From: CAYXZR01 sp964470025
GTDB lineage: Bacteria > Patescibacteriota > Patescibacteriia > Buchananbacterales > UBA6539
Direction: 5' to 3'
Length of the DNA: 55,874 bases
Assembly (NCBI GenBank): GCA_964470025.1
Contig: CAYXZR010000003.1
Span: forward strand, 1 to 55,874
Shown here: positions 35,602-42,614 of the stretch, piece after piece
How the letters are laid out: each line of letters starts with the position of its first letter
Numbering within the stretch: position 1 is the stretch's first letter
Notes under the pieces: generated by a model
What the model saw: only the letters and a program-made list of their open reading frames with translations
Database searches by the model: none
Told to the model about the DNA's origin: nothing
Program-made: the position numbers and the translations under genes

Positions 35602-37007
35602 TATGCCCAGCCTTCAGCCGTGTTTAGATCGTCATCTGGATAATCACCTTCGCCAAATGATTCAGAAGAAATAGCAAAACTCATAACTAAGCTGTCAGCT
35701 CGGTTTGGTGATGGAATGTCATTTCGTTTCATTTCTTCCTTACTTACTATTTGAATCATTTGTGAGCCAGGTATTCTTTTTCGTTGAACTTTGATCAACT
35801 CGCTTTTTAATTCATCCAACTCTTTCATTTCAGAATTGATAAAAATTAACTCGCTTGGATCAAAGTATTCTTTGAATGTTACTGCTCGATAGGTTTTTCT
35901 AAAACGTTCCCGCAGTAGCCACCAATATTGAGCTCGTTTGTTTCTGAATGTATCTTTGTTTTTGCGTTCATCTTGATACAATTCAGCTTCTTCATCTGGA
36001 CGTTCAGCCGCGTTAAATGCGTGAATGTGCGTTAATCTGTTTCTTAACCGACTACGCAAACCAACCTTAACGCCTGCACCATTACCTATGCAGTCATACA
36101 CTAAATCAGTAGCGTTATATTCATAGGCTTCTGAGAATGCCCAAGTGATAGCATCATCAATATCGCCATCATCCTTGGTTTTTACATCTTCAATTAGTGT
36201 TCCATGCCTTAGTGTTATTGCCTTAGCGTCTTTACCAGTGTCGGCAGGGTCAAAGCCCACACAGCGCTCACCGTAAATGTTAACGCCAAGTGTTAGGTGG
36301 GCATCAATTGCAGCATCGAACCATTCAGGTTCAATAACTGAGTCCTCGTAAGCTTCAAATAGCTCACCTTCCCAAACATGCAGATACTTCTTGTAATCTC
36401 GCGCTTTAAGCTCAAGCATTTCGCGCATTAACTCGTCAGGGAACCACGGATTGTCTCGCCAGCTTACTTTTGCGACATATATATAGTCATTCTCGTAGAA
36501 GCCATGTTTTTTGATTTCATCCAAGTATGGCTTTACAAACATCTGATAAAGCGGGTCAGTTGGTGCAAATGGATTGAAGGAAAACCACAGTTCTGAGCCA
36601 ACCTTACGAACAGTTGGTATCAGCAAATCAAGCGACTTCTGACTAAATGTGTTTGCTTCTTCACCCCAAAAAATATCAATTCCCTCGAATGATTTAATGG
36701 AATGTGGATTTCTAGCTAAACCTTTAAACCTAAACTCCGAGCCATTTGCGCCATTAATTTCAGTGTTTAAAACATTAAAACAACCACTAAGACCGAGCTT
36801 TTCGATTTCCTGCGAAAGAATTTCGATTACCGATTCATCAATCGAGTTTTGAAACTCCCGCCCACACAAAACCCGCTTTTTTTCCTGAGCGGATATTGCC
36901 GCCAATGCTTTAGCAAACGCAGTAGATTTACCACTGCCGCGACCACCAAAAAAAACCTTTATTCGTTTAGGTCTAAATAGTGGTTCAAATACACTAGACA
37001 TCTTCAT
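35601..37007 (-). CDS. terL: terminase large subunit
   Basis: The 468-residue protein carries an ATPase domain with Walker A FGGRGSGKS at residues 20-28 and Walker B-like IDIFWGEEAN near 110, then an RNase-H-like nuclease domain with VGFDPADTGKDAKA near 248 and a late acidic NRADSLVMSFA near 440. The length and motif layout match the Sf6/P22/PBSX type, which cuts concatemers by headful packaging from a pac site. Headful packaging gives circularly permuted genomes, in agreement with the circular assembly. It overlaps the small subunit gene by 14 bases. Confidence 0.93.
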   Translation of the reverse strand: MKMSSVFEPLFRPKRIKVFFGGRGSGKSTAFAKALAAISAQEKKRVLCGREFQNSIDESVIEILSQEIEKLGLSGCFNVLNTEINGANGSEFRFKGLARNPHSIKSFEGIDIFWGEEANTFSQKSLDLLIPTVRKVGSELWFSFNPFAPTDPLYQMFVKPYLDEIKKHGFYENDYIYVAKVSWRDNPWFPDELMREMLELKARDYKKYLHVWEGELFEAYEDSVIEPEWFDAAIDAHLTLGVNIYGERCVGFDPADTGKDAKAITLRHGTLIEDVKTKDDGDIDDAITWAFSEAYEYNATDLVYDCIGNGAGVKVGLRSRLRNRLTHIHAFNAAERPDEEAELYQDERKNKDTFRNKRAQYWWLLRERFRKTYRAVTFKEYFDPSELIFINSEMKELDELKSELIKVQRKRIPGSQMIQIVSKEEMKRNDIPSPNRADSLVMSFAISSESFGEGDYPDDDLNTAEGWA

Positions 37008-37563
37008 TGTTAGATGGATTTACAAACTCTATTTTTATATTGCTAGGTCCAACTAATGTATTTTTACTTTCAACTTGTTCTTTAAATGCCTGAACCTTAG
37101 TGTGCTTACCAAGCAACTCTAAGTTTTTAACCTTGTCAGGCCATTTGATTTTTTTAAGTACCGCTTCAGTATTGTCGTCAGATAAACTATTTAGCTCCAT
37201 GACATCAATACCACTAATAGTTGTACGCCAGCACTTAGGCCATTGAGACAATGGTTTTAACGTCATGTCATCATTCATAATGTCCACAACGTCCATTTCA
37301 TCAATGTCAATTAAACGCTTTAATACGTAATCAGCATCAAAATTCATGCGCTCCATGCGCTTAGCCTTAGCCTCTTGAAATAATTCCCAAATGCTCCAAT
37401 AATTTTTTGTGCATTTACTCTTGTCATCTTGCACCCACATATACGAGTGCTTTTGCGCTGTAGACTCAGCATAACCCGCTTTAATTGCAGCGTTGTACGC
37501 ATCAAGCTTTTCATCACCCAATACGTACTCAACAAACATTTGAGCTTTGGTAGTTGCAGCCAT
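36994..37563 (-). CDS. terS: terminase small subunit
   Basis: A 189-residue protein located directly before terL. The N-terminal part has a helix-turn-helix-like region (KLDAYNAAIKAGYAESTAQK) used by small terminases to recognise DNA, the middle is helical (EAKAKRMERMNFDADYVLKR) and the C-terminus is short and acidic. It should form the ring that picks the packaging start site and activates the large subunit. A pac site could lie inside or near this gene, but none was identified. Confidence 0.85.
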   Translation of the reverse strand: MAATTKAQMFVEYVLGDEKLDAYNAAIKAGYAESTAQKHSYMWVQDDKSKCTKNYWSIWELFQEAKAKRMERMNFDADYVLKRLIDIDEMDVVDIMNDDMTLKPLSQWPKCWRTTISGIDVMELNSLSDDNTEAVLKKIKWPDKVKNLELLGKHTKVQAFKEQVESKNTLVGPSNIKIEFVNPSNNEDV

Positions 37564-37566
37564 TAT

Positions 37567-37656
37567 TTAAAAATCTTCGAGATATGCAGTTGCGGAGAGA
37601 AGTAGAAGAACAACATCAGCCAGTATCAGTACGACTAATGCGAGTTCTTGGAGCAT
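37567..37656 (-). CDS. putative very small membrane protein (29 aa)
   Basis: ATG at 37656 lies two bases after the stop of the 46-residue gene and the frame ends four bases before the terS start. The product is almost wholly one hydrophobic helix (ALVVLILADVVLLLLSATAY) with acidic residues near both ends. Its ribosome site is weak, so translation would depend on coupling. In a lysis cassette a small membrane protein could act as a holin partner or antiholin. It is too short for confidence. Confidence 0.42.
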   Translation of the reverse strand: MLQELALVVLILADVVLLLLSATAYLEDF

Positions 37657-37658
37657 TG

Positions 37659-37799
37659 CTACCAGCCAAGAGCCGTTAAAAGTGTAACCGCAGCTTCAAT
37701 TGCTTCGGTTGACACAGTTAAACCCGTAAGGCCAACAACTAAAGATACAACAATGGTTTTGCCCTTTCGTGTTTTTAAAAACTTCTTTATAGCTTCCAT
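37659..37799 (-). CDS. small holin-like membrane protein (46 aa)
   Basis: The ATG at 37799 has AAGG nine bases upstream; the open frame continues to 38006 but the extra part has no ribosome site. The product has a basic N-terminus (MEAIKKFLKTRKGK) followed by a hydrophobic helix (TIVVSLVVGLTGLTVS) and a second short hydrophobic stretch. It lies between the endolysin and terS genes. It could be a second holin, an antiholin or a small structural membrane peptide. No spanin pair was recognised nearby. Confidence 0.55.
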   Translation of the reverse strand: MEAIKKFLKTRKGKTIVVSLVVGLTGLTVSTEAIEAAVTLLTALGW

Positions 37800-37965
37800 A
37801 ATTAAATACCTTGTTAGTTTTGTTAAACCGAACTTAATGACTCTAGCTAGTAGCCAGTGCACTAAATAACTCGACCAAATAAAACAAGCTGACTCCAACT
37901 TGCTTCGTTGTTTGTGATTAAAAAGCGATTTAATTGAGCAGTGGCGATTGCTTGATTGATATATA

Positions 37966-38370
37966 TCATTTGTATACAAACTCAGCTTTAAGCCATTCTT
38001 GCACATTGAAGTTGGGGCAAGTCTTGCTACTGTCTAATTCGTTGTGACCAACAATACTTGCGTTAGGGAATTCACATTGCAGGTACTTTAAGTACGACTT
38101 TAATGCAGACAATTGAAACGGCTCGAACTTATTTCGACCAATCAAACAAACGCCAATTGAATTTGTGTTATGTCCGTTAACGTGTGCGCCAGTCCAGTAC
38201 CAAGGGCGACCATACTCAATCTTACCGCTGCGCTGAATAACTGCGTGATAACCGATACCATCCCAATTGCGCTCTTTATGCCAACGGTGAATATCTTCCG
38301 CTGTATGCTCTCGCTCGTCTGGTGTATCAGAACAATGAATAACGATGTGTTTAATATCAGTTGCTTTCAT
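37966..38370 (-). CDS. endolysin: N-acetylmuramoyl-L-alanine amidase
   Basis: The 134-residue enzyme matches T7 lysozyme in length and residues: zinc ligands H12, H109 and C118, with Y41 and K116 in the catalytic positions (spacing H-Y of 29 and K-x-C identical to T7). It cuts the amide bond between muramic acid and L-alanine in peptidoglycan. There is no signal peptide, so it depends on a holin. It overlaps the holin-like gene by 14 bases. T7-type amidases can also bind RNA polymerase, but nothing here shows that. Confidence 0.93.
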   Translation of the reverse strand: MKATDIKHIVIHCSDTPDEREHTAEDIHRWHKERNWDGIGYHAVIQRSGKIEYGRPWYWTGAHVNGHNTNSIGVCLIGRNKFEPFQLSALKSYLKYLQCEFPNASIVGHNELDSSKTCPNFNVQEWLKAEFVYK

Positions 38371-38557
38371 TCTTCTCAGCTTGTTCTTTATTGAGTTGAA
38401 AGTTTTTGTTCTGAAAGTAAAGGTTCACCGCAAATGTCAAAAGACCTACCACAAAACCGCCTATCGCCAGCCATTCCGTTAGTGATAGACCACTGACAAC
38501 AGTAATTGCGCTTGCTGTGTAAGTTGCAGCACTCGCATTGGTAATGTGGTCAGACAT
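38357..38557 (-). CDS. probable holin (66 aa)
   Basis: This is the first gene after the late promoter. The protein has a moderately hydrophobic N-terminal stretch (TYTASAITVVSGLSL), a clear membrane helix (EWLAIGGFVVGLLTFAVNLYF at about residues 28-48; one residue over is not counted as a motif) and a charged C-terminal tail, the layout of class II or III holins. Its partner is the amidase, which overlaps it. It would open the inner membrane at the end of the lytic cycle. The assignment is by topology and position. Confidence 0.78.
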   Translation of the reverse strand: MSDHITNASAATYTASAITVVSGLSLTEWLAIGGFVVGLLTFAVNLYFQNKNFQLNKEQAEKNESN

Positions 38558-38590
38558 GAGTTATTTAATTTTCCTTGGTGCAGAAACGAA

Positions 38591-38614
38591 AAAACCCCGC
38601 ATAAGCGAGGTTTT
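38591..38614 (-). terminator. terminator of the late leader transcript (tR'-like)
   Basis: AAAACCTCGC, TTAT loop, GCGGGGTTTT on the minus strand (one mismatch in the stem), followed by TTTCG. It lies about 45-65 bases downstream of the predicted start of the late promoter and before the first lysis gene, as at lambdoid pR'. It would also stop leftward int transcripts. The opposite strand has a weaker T run. Confidence 0.85.
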
Positions 38615-38629
38615 GAATTTGATTGGTTA

Positions 38630-38652
38630 GGGCGTTAATGGGAAAAACGCCC
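38630..38652. repeat. inverted repeat at the 5' end of the late leader
   Basis: GGGCGTT and AACGCCC are perfect 7-base arms separated by nine bases. The pair begins about five bases after the predicted late transcription start, so the leader RNA would open with a hairpin. It may influence pausing or antitermination. There is no T tract, so it is not a terminator itself. Confidence 0.65.
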
Positions 38653-38663
38653 AAGATAGAAAT

Positions 38664-38691
38664 ATCGTATCTTTTTTCGGGGGTAAGTCAA
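38664..38691 (-). promoter_or_regulatory. late promoter (pR'-like) with candidate Q-binding element
   Basis: On the minus strand TTGACT and TACGAT are separated by 16 bases, a strong sigma-70 arrangement. The spacer holds TACCCCCGAAA, also found in the promoter at 16514-16547. A terminator follows within about 70 bases. Lambdoid Q proteins bind the spacer of such a promoter and carry polymerase through the terminator. It should drive the lysis and morphogenesis genes from 38557 leftward. Confidence 0.75.
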
Positions 38692-38749
38692 TAGGGTGTA
38701 TGAATAAACAGTTATCCTTTAAGAAGATTGGTTACTTAAAGGACGACTT

Positions 38750-40024
38750 CTAAGCCCTCGCTCGCCAATCATCAATGTGAATAATCTTCTCTGGATCTGC
38801 CTTGATTGATTCCAGTCGCAAGAACCAAGCTTTGTACGCCTCGGCCTGTTCTTTTAAATAGCTGTGTTTGTCATAAGTTTCAAACACGCCACCTAATTTA
38901 TGCCCTAGCATTTTTTCAGAAACGTGGGGTTGTGTTAACTCTGACCAATTAGTACGCGCAGTTCTACGCAAGTCATGACAAGTAAAATCTTCTATTTCAT
39001 ATGCCAGGTGTTTTTTAGAATAGTTACAAATGTGTCTTGGTAGAGGCAAAGTACAAGTTCGCCCCATCACTTTGTCGCTATTTTCATTTGTGAACATATA
39101 CTTGTTGCTACCAGATAAATTGAAAGCAGCTTCAATATACGGCTTAATCTCGTCAATAATTGGACGTTGAATAGCAGCCGGCTTTTCTTTACGTGAAACC
39201 TTGTTTAATTCTGGCGGCACAGTCCAAATCATCTTGTCAAAATCAAAATGGGAGCGTTCAGCACAACGCAGTTCTTGAGTACGACAGCCAAAGAACAACA
39301 ACAAATAAACGAGCAATGCGTTTTTACGTGACATGCGACATTCATCGAGCGCACGAATAACATAATGTAGTTCCATATTAGATAGCGTTCGTTCCCGCGG
39401 TACTTTAATTATACCCAAATCTTTGGCACCAATATTCTGTAATGGATTTTCAGTAATAAAGTTTCGTTTAATAGCCCATTTACCAATCTGCTTAATAGAG
39501 GTGAGCAATTGATTAGAGCGAATCGGGTATTTAGCTTTGACCTGCTCAAGCATTTTTAACCAACCTTGGAGCGTCACATCATCCCACGGCAAATCACCAA
39601 ACTGACTCACCACATATTTATCGAGTGGTCCTTTATATAATTTCTGAGCGTTTTTCTTTTCGACAGCACAAACCTTTGTGAACCACTCTTCAACTAAATA
39701 ACCAACTGTCACTTTATTAATGTTGTCACTAATAGATGTTTTACGAACAATCCTTGGATCTTTACCCTCTTTAACTAGCCGCTTCCATTTAATCGCATCT
39801 TCACGCGCTTGCTTGAGTGACATTTGCGGATAATTCCCCAAGTCAAACCAAACCTGTTCGTATCCGCTATTTTTAGTTGCATTTGGCCAGCGATAACGCA
39901 GCTGAAAAGTAATAGTGCCAGTTGTGGAAATTCTCGCGCCCATTGAATCACGGTCGGAAACGAAAAAGCGCTTTTCCTGCGGTTTGTTCAAAGTTGTTTT
40001 TAAGAATTTGTCTGTAAGCGCCAT
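38750..40024 (-). CDS. int: tyrosine integrase (P4-type)
   Basis: The 424-residue protein begins with an arm-binding domain of the P4/DUF4102 type (RFFVSDRDSMGARISTTGTI, then ARED-AIKWKRLVKEGKDPR) and ends with the catalytic domain: R in FFGCRTQELRCAERSHFDF, HDLRRTARTNWSE (H-x-x-R) and MLGHKLGGVFETYDKHSYL with the nucleophile Y. It inserts the phage genome at a host attachment site. The start is supported by a CGAGGATCTA ribosome site. In this integrase type attP commonly lies upstream of the gene, where repeated arm-like sites are seen. The target gene cannot be deduced here. Confidence 0.94.
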   Translation of the reverse strand: MALTDKFLKTTLNKPQEKRFFVSDRDSMGARISTTGTITFQLRYRWPNATKNSGYEQVWFDLGNYPQMSLKQAREDAIKWKRLVKEGKDPRIVRKTSISDNINKVTVGYLVEEWFTKVCAVEKKNAQKLYKGPLDKYVVSQFGDLPWDDVTLQGWLKMLEQVKAKYPIRSNQLLTSIKQIGKWAIKRNFITENPLQNIGAKDLGIIKVPRERTLSNMELHYVIRALDECRMSRKNALLVYLLLFFGCRTQELRCAERSHFDFDKMIWTVPPELNKVSRKEKPAAIQRPIIDEIKPYIEAAFNLSGSNKYMFTNENSDKVMGRTCTLPLPRHICNYSKKHLAYEIEDFTCHDLRRTARTNWSELTQPHVSEKMLGHKLGGVFETYDKHSYLKEQAEAYKAWFLRLESIKADPEKIIHIDDWRARA

Positions 40025-40047
40025 TGTTACTAGATCCTCGGCTGTTT

Positions 40048-40354
40048 TGTGTAGCCAGCATGTTCACATTGGCTAAAATTGTGTTTTGGCTACACACATG
40101 GCTACACATTTAAATTTGCTGATACTTTCCGTTTGTTGCTGAAACTTTCTTGAAATAAGATTGGTTCAGCCCTCAAATAATAGCGCTTTACAAGATTTCT
40201 TGAAATGCTTTTGCTGAAACTTTCTTGAACTTTCCGGTAACTCTTCATATATGACTGACATGAAAGCAATTGTTGATAAAAACGAGATTTAACAACAAGT
40301 TAGGTCTTTATTAGTAGCCAGCAAATTCACGCTGGCTACACATTTGGCTACACA
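40048..40354. other. probable attP region with repeated integrase arm-type sites
   Basis: This 479-base gene-free stretch (40025-40503) is the only one over 300 bases. TGGCTACACA occurs at 40087, 40099, 40333 and 40345, as two pairs each 12 bases apart, and once inverted at 40048-40057. TAGCCAGC and GCTGGCTA form an 8-base inverted repeat at 40315-40337. TTGCTGAAACTTTCTTGAA is repeated at 40136 and 40211. Paired sites on both sides of about 220 bases look like the P and P' arms of an attachment site, with the core between 40110 and 40310. No tRNA fragment was recognised in the core. Confidence 0.6.
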
Positions 40355-40460
40355 AAATACTTTTCTTAAACTTTCCGAAACTTGCTTAAACTTATTTAAA
40401 GCGCACAAAATGTTACATTGTAACAATTCCTAGCATTTCCTAGTTTCAGTTATAAAAAAA

Positions 40461-40475
40461 CCAGCACTAGGCTGG
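40461..40475 (-). terminator. terminator of the leftward early operon
   Basis: CCAGC, five-base loop, GCTGG on the plus strand; on the minus strand the stem is followed by TTTTTTTA. It lies about 30 bases after the last leftward early gene (40504) and before attP and int, so int would need its own promoter or read-through. Confidence 0.8.
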
Positions 40476-40503
40476 CTTTCGTTTATTGATGTTTGAATGA
40501 CAA

Positions 40504-40710
40504 CTAATCATCTTGTGATAATTCCCAATCTTCATAACCAATGCTTTTTTCGTCATCATCGGTTGCAAGGTCATTGAGAAATCGAATGTTGTGCCCACAA
40601 TGTTCTTTCATGAATCTCATTAGCTTATCGGGGCTGTAAAAGTAATCTGACTGACCGCACCAGTAAGTCACTTTGCAGTCATCGCAGACTATTGAGTAAG
40701 TTGTGCTCAT
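40504..40710 (-). CDS. small acidic cysteine-containing protein (68 aa)
   Basis: The start has AAGGTGG ahead of it. The N-terminal half carries CDDCKVTYWC and EHCGH, possibly a small zinc site, and the C-terminal half is very acidic (DLATDDDEKSIGYEDWELSQ). It is the last gene of the leftward early operon. The acidic end suggests binding to a basic partner or DNA mimicry, but nothing more can be said. Confidence 0.6.
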   Translation of the reverse strand: MSTTYSIVCDDCKVTYWCGQSDYFYSPDKLMRFMKEHCGHNIRFLNDLATDDDEKSIGYEDWELSQDD

Positions 40711-40767
40711 AACACCACCTTCTAAGTATTTTCTAATTCATCCGTCATTAAATCCCACTCTACCACT

Positions 40768-40929
40768 TTAAAATCTCCTGCGAAATCTTGGGTTGCGCTT
40801 TCTGTCGGCTTTTGTGCGTCTAACTTGAACTTGAGTATCTTTTGTTATGAATAACTCAGGGTTACAACCTTTTGATACCAAAGCTGCGGTTAGTGCTAAT
40901 AGGCGGCTTTTCGGTATTTTGTTATTCAC
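40768..40929 (-). CDS. small basic protein (53 aa)
   Basis: GTG at 40929 overlaps the stop of the preceding gene by eight bases, which suggests coupling. The product begins NNKIPKSRLLALTAALVSKG and ends in a strongly basic tail (RRTKADRKRNPRFRRRF), a composition typical of DNA- or RNA-binding peptides. It fills an otherwise empty gap in a tightly packed operon. Basic RNA-binding peptides such as lambda N act in antitermination, but the position at the operon's end argues against that here. Confidence 0.5.
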   Translation of the reverse strand: MNNKIPKSRLLALTAALVSKGCNPELFITKDTQVQVRRTKADRKRNPRFRRRF

Positions 40930-41284
40930 TGCTAGTCACCTTTTTAATCAACTCTCTAACCTTAACCAAATCTATCGAGCAACCATCTTCACGAATGGAT
41001 AATTTATCGAGTCCAGTGCATTCAGTTAAAATACATTCGATAATATCGACTAACTCAGCTTTTTCGGCTTGTAGCCTCTCTATGTCATTTGTTAGCTGCT
41101 GGTTTACAAAGTCTGCTTTTAAATACCGTACAGCTTCACTTGCGTCATGCTGGCTAGTTGGTGCTGGTTCATCACTCCAAACATGGCCATGCTCTGTATC
41201 TGGTATTAGGTAGATTTCGTTAGGTGTTTTCACTGGGGTTTTCCTTAGAAATTTAATGAATGCGCGAGGGCTAGTGAATGTCAT
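40922..41284 (-). CDS. hypothetical early protein (120 aa)
   Basis: It starts in an ATGA overlap with the small gene upstream. The first half is loosely structured (YLIPDTEHGHVWSDEPAPTS); the second half contains a helix with heptads (NDIERLQAEKAELVDIIECIL) and a short end (VKVRELIKKVTSSE). No family was recognised. It belongs to the block of small unknowns at the distal end of the leftward early operon. Confidence 0.65.
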   Translation of the reverse strand: MTFTSPRAFIKFLRKTPVKTPNEIYLIPDTEHGHVWSDEPAPTSQHDASEAVRYLKADFVNQQLTNDIERLQAEKAELVDIIECILTECTGLDKLSIREDGCSIDLVKVRELIKKVTSSE

Positions 41285-41439
41285 ATATCCTCACTTGCTT
41301 TTTTCACTAAATCCTCATTGCGCTTTTCGTAGTAGGCTTCACTAACATACCTAGCCAACTCTGGATTAAATAAAGCTGAAAAGGCTAAAAACAAATAAGC
41401 AAAAAAGTATTCCATCCTGAGTGATATTTCTTTGATCAT
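41281..41439 (-). CDS. small membrane-anchored protein (52 aa)
   Basis: The frame is joined on both sides by ATGA overlaps: its ATG overlaps the stop of the gene at 41436-41726 and its TGA overlaps the next start at 41284. This coupling is the main evidence. The product has one hydrophobic helix (MEYFFAYLFLAFSALF) after eight residues and then a charged tail (YYEKRNEDLVKKASEDI). Function unknown. Confidence 0.62.
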   Translation of the reverse strand: MIKEISLRMEYFFAYLFLAFSALFNPELARYVSEAYYEKRNEDLVKKASEDI

Positions 41440-41726
41440 GCTGCCCCCAAATCCAAACTAACCTGGTGTGGATTCATTGGTGCTGGTCTATTTGTCACAT
41501 CAACCACGTTTATGTATGGCTCTTGCTTATAGTTTGGGCATAACTCAGTCATAAACACTTCTGTTTTAGTTTTTGAGCATCTGCCGTACCTTGTGCGTGT
41601 TTTTCTTCCTGTTTCTTTACCAATGCCATTTTTGTATGTATGCGGGCAGTGTTCGTCATCTTTAAACCCAATTGGCGTGTAGTGTTGGCAACTGCAGCAA
41701 GATTTGGGTAGTGTTAGTTTATTCAT
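41436..41726 (-). CDS. cysteine-rich early protein (96 aa)
   Basis: Six cysteines occur in CCSCQHYTP, EHCPHTY, RCSKT and ELCPNYK, an arrangement suited to one or two zinc or iron-sulfur sites. It overlaps genes on both sides by four bases. Proteins with this CxxC..H..C..C layout are widespread in lambdoid early regions but have no known role that I can assign. Not secreted. Confidence 0.62.
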   Translation of the reverse strand: MNKLTLPKSCCSCQHYTPIGFKDDEHCPHTYKNGIGKETGRKTRTRYGRCSKTKTEVFMTELCPNYKQEPYINVVDVTNRPAPMNPHQVSLDLGAA

Positions 41727-42364
41727 GCTGCTTTCTCCTTGACCTCAAGCGCTCGCCTCAATCTACTAGATTCATGTTGACTATCTCTAAGCGCCTTTTT
41801 TTGCTCATTACAAAGTTTTACTAATCTACTGTTCTCACGCCTTGCCGCTTTTAAGTCCTCGTTGTACTTCTCAACATCACCGAGGCGAGCAAGCAATCTA
41901 ACCAGTAAAAAAGTTTCTCTTTCGTAGTCAGACTTAAAAAACATCGTCTTTAGCGCTTCAGTTCTATAATTCCAACTGTTGTTTAAAAATGGGGATACAA
42001 TAGACTTCACATGACCACGAGTATTTACATACAACAAGCCCCATTTGGGCGGCAGTTCTTCGGGCTTGATTAGGTCAACTGGACACATGTAATAGCGCCA
42101 ATTGCCCATGCCGACTGTTTCACCGCTTCTGTGTGGCTTTTTAGCATCACTGAGAAAATCAGAGCGAGATACTTTAACTTCAACCAAATGCGAACCATCA
42201 TCACCGCCACCACTCATGCGAAAGCCGATTGCATCAGGTATTTCACCCGACCAACCGCTTGCCACCTCTGCTACTGCAAAATTACAAGCGGGGCCTTTCT
42301 GTGAATATGGACGCTGCAACCACTTAACAGCAATGTCACACAAGTTTTTATGGTTTAGTTCCAT
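41723..42364 (-). CDS. PD-(D/E)XK-like nuclease-fold protein with C-terminal coiled coil (213 aa)
   Basis: I chose ATG 42364 (MELNHKNLCDIAVKWLQ); the open frame extends to 42379. The N-terminal half has PDAIGFRMSGG followed by HLVEVKVSRSDFLSDAKKPH, the D...E-x-K layout of PD-(D/E)XK nuclease folds, and a YYMCPVDLIKPEELPPKWGL segment found in phage proteins of this family (sometimes misnamed adenylosuccinate synthase). Residues about 150-210 are a charged coiled coil. It may handle DNA ends or damage; activity is not shown. Coupled on both sides. Confidence 0.62.
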   Translation of the reverse strand: MELNHKNLCDIAVKWLQRPYSQKGPACNFAVAEVASGWSGEIPDAIGFRMSGGGDDGSHLVEVKVSRSDFLSDAKKPHRSGETVGMGNWRYYMCPVDLIKPEELPPKWGLLYVNTRGHVKSIVSPFLNNSWNYRTEALKTMFFKSDYERETFLLVRLLARLGDVEKYNEDLKAARRENSRLVKLCNEQKKALRDSQHESSRLRRALEVKEKAA

Positions 42365-42614
42365 TATGCAGCCGCCCAAAAATAGCCAATCGTCTCATTT
42401 GGTTTAACGTCATAGTTCTACCCGAAATACTAAGTAATTTAATGGTGCGAGGATTGGTGGTTTCTATAACTTTGTACTTTGACGTGGTTCTTATATTGTA
42501 TAAGTAACCTGTCGCAACCTTTGCTGAAACTCCCATCTCCTTTCCCAGTGTCTCAGCTGTGTATGCTCGCCCTGTTTGAAGCATGTGTTCTGCGGCTTTT
42601 AATGTTGAGTTCAT
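42348..42614 (-). CDS. small winged-helix-like protein (88 aa)
   Basis: The sequence AEHMLQTGRAYTAETLGKEM followed by GVSAKVATGYLYNIRTTSKY has the spacing of a helix-turn-helix with a wing (KVIETTNPRTIKLL). It overlaps its neighbours at both ends. It could be a local DNA-binding regulator of the leftward early operon. No close family is recognised. Confidence 0.58.
   Translation of the reverse strand: MNSTLKAAEHMLQTGRAYTAETLGKEMGVSAKVATGYLYNIRTTSKYKVIETTNPRTIKLLSISGRTMTLNQMRRLAIFGRLHNGTKP

Noticed and set aside
37800..38006. N-terminal extension of the 46-residue membrane protein to 115 residues
   Set aside because: No ribosome site before the upstream ATG, overlap with the endolysin, and mixed composition unlike a protein start.
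38270..38285. CGCTCTTTA-like boxA in the endolysin gene
   Set aside because: No boxB hairpin beside it and no N-type gene recognised; a chance match within coding sequence.
40110..40310. A tRNA 3' end as attP core
   Set aside because: No T-loop-like or acceptor-stem-like sequence was found, so the target gene stays unknown.
40722..40766. 14-codon frame with a good ribosome site (GGAG) just before the 68-residue gene
   Set aside because: Too short to support as a gene; it could be a leader, but no control element was seen.
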